Assembly (NCBI GenBank): GCA_025362495.1
Contig: JANYGI010000061.1
Location: 1 to 64,000, forward strand
Length of the DNA stretch: 64,000 nt
Source of the DNA: Byssovorax sp.
Lineage (GTDB): Bacteria > Myxococcota_A > Polyangia > Polyangiales > Polyangiaceae
Direction: 5' to 3'
The position numbers were made by a program, and so were the translations under genes. Under the pieces are notes generated by a model. The model was not told where the DNA came from, ran no database searches, and was given only the letters and a program-made list of their open reading frames with translations. Positions 62,291 through 64,000 of the stretch are shown here, in pieces (position 1 is the first letter of the stretch; every line of letters starts with the position of its first letter).

Positions 62291-63088
62291 ATGGTCGCCT
62301 TCATGGCTTCTTCTTCATGGTCCCTCGCTCGCCGCGCACCTCTCGGCGCCGCGCTGCTCACGGGCGCGCTGCTCTCTTCCCTCAGCGCCGTCGCGCACGC
62401 CGAGCCGACGGCGCCCGCTCCCGGCGCGCTCGTGGCTCCGGCTCCCCCGCCGGCGACGCCGATCGCGCCCGCTCCGTACTCGCCTGGATCGCTGCCAGTG
62501 GGCGGCGCCTCGCCGGGCCCCGTCCCGGATTACCTCTACTTCCCCGAGGCCGCTATCCCGGGAATGCCCAGCGTCCAGCTCATGGCCCCGCTCCCGAGCA
62601 CGCGAGTCTGGTACGGCTGGCAAACGCTGCTCGTCTTCGGCGGCTCGCTCGGCGTGGGGCTCATCGGCGGGATCGTCGGCGGCGCGAGCAACTCGGACGC
62701 CCTGCTGTTCGGCGGTCTCAGCCTCGGCGGAGGCGGCTTCTTGCTGGGCGGCCCGGTCACCCACTGGGTCCACGGCAACGTCGCAAAGGGCTTTGAATCG
62801 CTCGGCCTCAACTTCGGTATGCCGGTCGTGGGCGGGGGCCTGGGCGCCGGCATCGTGTGCATCTCGGCCGGCTGCGACGCCGATCAAGGAATCGATATCT
62901 TCCTCGGCGTCGTGGTGGGCGCGAGCCTCGGGCTCATCGCCTCGATGATCGTCGACGTGTCGGTGCTCTCGTACGGAAACGAGCCGGCGAAGCCGGTCGT
63001 CTCGCGGCGGGCGCCGGGCTGGAAGATCGTCCCCGATCTCAAGATCACCCACGAAAAGACCACGTTCGGGTTCGCCGGAGTCTTCTGA
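62291..63088 (+). CDS. Membrane protein, unknown function
   Basis: The protein has 265 residues. A signal peptide (cleavage after VAHA near 37) is followed by a Pro/Ala-rich region and three or four Gly-rich hydrophobic segments (LLVFGGSLGVGLIGGIVGGA, GGGGFLLGGPVTHWVHG, IFLGVVVGASLGLIASMIV). The ending is polar. No family recognised. The TGA overlaps the ATG of the next gene (TGATG at 63086-63090). Confidence 0.7.
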   Translation: MVAFMASSSWSLARRAPLGAALLTGALLSSLSAVAHAEPTAPAPGALVAPAPPPATPIAPAPYSPGSLPVGGASPGPVPDYLYFPEAAIPGMPSVQLMAPLPSTRVWYGWQTLLVFGGSLGVGLIGGIVGGASNSDALLFGGLSLGGGGFLLGGPVTHWVHGNVAKGFESLGLNFGMPVVGGGLGAGIVCISAGCDADQGIDIFLGVVVGASLGLIASMIVDVSVLSYGNEPAKPVVSRRAPGWKIVPDLKITHEKTTFGFAGVF

Positions 63089-63453
63089 TGCATCTCCCGC
63101 GCTGGCTGCTGCTGTCACCGCTGCTCCTTTCGCTCGCGTGCGCGGGCCCCAGCGCCGGCGCGAACGTGGCCAATGCGGCCATCGGCACCGGCCTCGCCGT
63201 CGCGGCGGCGGGGATCAACCGCGCGGTGAGCAAAGAGTGCTGGTCTGCTTGCCGGCCAGGCCTGGTCTGCGATCACGCGAGCGGCCTCTGCGTCGAGGCT
63301 GGCAGCGTGCAGAGCGGCGGGCCGCGGAGCCACCCGCTCGAGCTGGTCAATGCCAACCCGGCCGGCCACGAGTACGAGGTCCCCGCGCTCGGCGCCGACA
63401 GCGGCGACGCGGGCGCCTCGACCGACGCGGGCGACGACGAGCTGGCGCGTTGA
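63088..63453 (+). CDS. Small Cys-containing lipoprotein
   Basis: The protein has 121 residues. The lipobox is LLSLAC, then an Ala/Gly-rich helix and a C-W-S-A-C-RPGLVCDHASGLCVE segment, a small disulphide-type knot found in many myxobacterial lipoproteins, ending in an acidic tail. Coupled to the upstream membrane protein by TGATG. Function unknown. Confidence 0.75.
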   Translation: MHLPRWLLLSPLLLSLACAGPSAGANVANAAIGTGLAVAAAGINRAVSKECWSACRPGLVCDHASGLCVEAGSVQSGGPRSHPLELVNANPAGHEYEVPALGADSGDAGASTDAGDDELAR

Positions 63454-63526
63454 GCGGCGCTCGCCGGGCGCCCTCGTCGCTGCGGTGGCGTCGGCTTTCC
63501 CCGGGCTGCTAACGTAGGCCCGCCGC

Positions 63527-64000
63527 ATGGCCGACACGATCCTCCTCCCTCCCGACGACGAGCCGCCGCCCACGCTCGACGAGCCCCCGGTCCTCACCGA
63601 GGACGAGGCCGCCGCGCTCGACGACGCCAGCGATGACGAGCTCGAGCCCCCGCGCCGGACCGTGGTCGATCCGATCCCCGCGGCGCCGCGTCCGCCGATG
63701 CCGCGCGGCCGCAAGATCGCCATCGCGCTCTCGATCCTCGCGGCGATCCTCCTCGTCGCGGGCGCCTACGTGTACCTCTTCGTCGTTCGCTACGAGCCGC
63801 TCGCGCGGCGGCACATCCCGGGCAACGCCAACCTCGTCGCGCGCTTCGAGCTCGCCGATCTCGCGCTCTTCGGGCCGGTGCGCGAGCACCTCGTGCCGCT
63901 GTTCTTCGACGCCGCACCGAGCGAGGGATTGAAGGGGAAAACAAGGGCCGATCACGTCCGCGCCGCGACGGGCGTCAACCTCGCGACCGATCTGCGCGAG
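63527..64000 (+). CDS. Single-TM exported protein, truncated by window end
   Basis: At least 158 residues, open at the right edge. A Pro/Glu/Asp-rich cytoplasmic N-terminal stretch of about 70 residues is followed by one TM segment (IAIALSILAAILLVAGAYVY) and then a periplasmic domain opening ARRHIPGNANLVARFELADL. The domain opening resembles the 61295-62251 lipoprotein after its signal. Only the N-terminal part can be seen. Confidence 0.75.
   Translation, partial: MADTILLPPDDEPPPTLDEPPVLTEDEAAALDDASDDELEPPRRTVVDPIPAAPRPPMPRGRKIAIALSILAAILLVAGAYVYLFVVRYEPLARRHIPGNANLVARFELADLALFGPVREHLVPLFFDAAPSEGLKGKTRADHVRAATGVNLATDLRE

Overview
The window is about 70% G+C with very strong G/C preference at third codon positions. 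It is rich in serine/threonine kinases, Ser/Gly-rich lipoproteins (lipobox followed by a low-complexity linker), thrombospondin-type-3 and MopE-like repeat proteins, AgmX-type proteins and translationally coupled genes. This gene content is typical of a large-genome myxobacterium (Myxococcota, Polyangiales/Sorangiineae-like). No replication origin, rRNA operon, phage or insertion sequence was recognised, so this looks like a chromosomal segment.

Layout. (1) 1-1183: remnant of an AAA ATPase coupled to an HNH nuclease gene, a Septu/PtuAB-like pair that looks broken. (2) 1263-6328: lipoprotein, a kinase translationally coupled to a metallo-beta-lactamase-fold hydrolase, and a large esterase-like lipoprotein. 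(3) 6360-11560, minus strand: rpiA, PLD-family protein, acyl-CoA thioesterase, DUF3501, CCG-domain Fe-S oxidoreductase, rubrerythrin and a PerR-like regulator with a candidate operator. This is a peroxide-response and electron-transfer module followed by housekeeping genes. (4) 11732-14426: glycosyltransferase, tRNA-Pro(GGG) with an excellent terminator, membrane SGNH hydrolase. (5) 14691-21042: three large surface lipoproteins, two with TSP3 repeats plus a VWA domain flanking one with MopE-like repeats. (6) 21169-30644: DUF72 protein, a di-haem cytochrome/beta-propeller lipoprotein coupled to a secreted protein and an AgmX-like protein, YihY, a cNMP-binding/DUF1003 fusion and two lipoproteins. 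(7) 30662-38174, minus strand: a three-gene ABC exporter, a kinase/TM/FGE-sulfatase fusion, a lipoprotein fusing a serine beta-lactamase domain to NamZ, and a zinc-peptidase-like protein; together these suggest envelope or peptidoglycan turnover. (8) 38323-53883: kinase-TPR protein, lipoproteins, an ACMR-like monooxygenase/OYE fusion, an FGE lipoprotein, acyltransferase-3/SGNH, a methyltransferase, FIST protein, PP2C phosphatase, JmjC-like oxygenase and Ddl. (9) 53908-59107: Tat-like lipoprotein, a caspase-like protein with a long Asp/Glu linker, a complete AAA-ATPase/HNH pair, and a 21-bp tandem repeat array. This is the best candidate for an accessory or defence island. (10) 59174-64000: aroA-cmk operon and envelope lipoproteins, running off the right edge.

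The most unusual region is 54.8-59.1 kb. A caspase-like protease gene, a Septu-like ATPase/HNH operon and a heptapeptide-encoding tandem repeat lie next to each other, apparently between housekeeping genes (ddl and aroA-cmk). A second, degraded member of the same ATPase/HNH family is at the left edge. Nothing was searched against a database: assignments rest on motifs and family knowledge.
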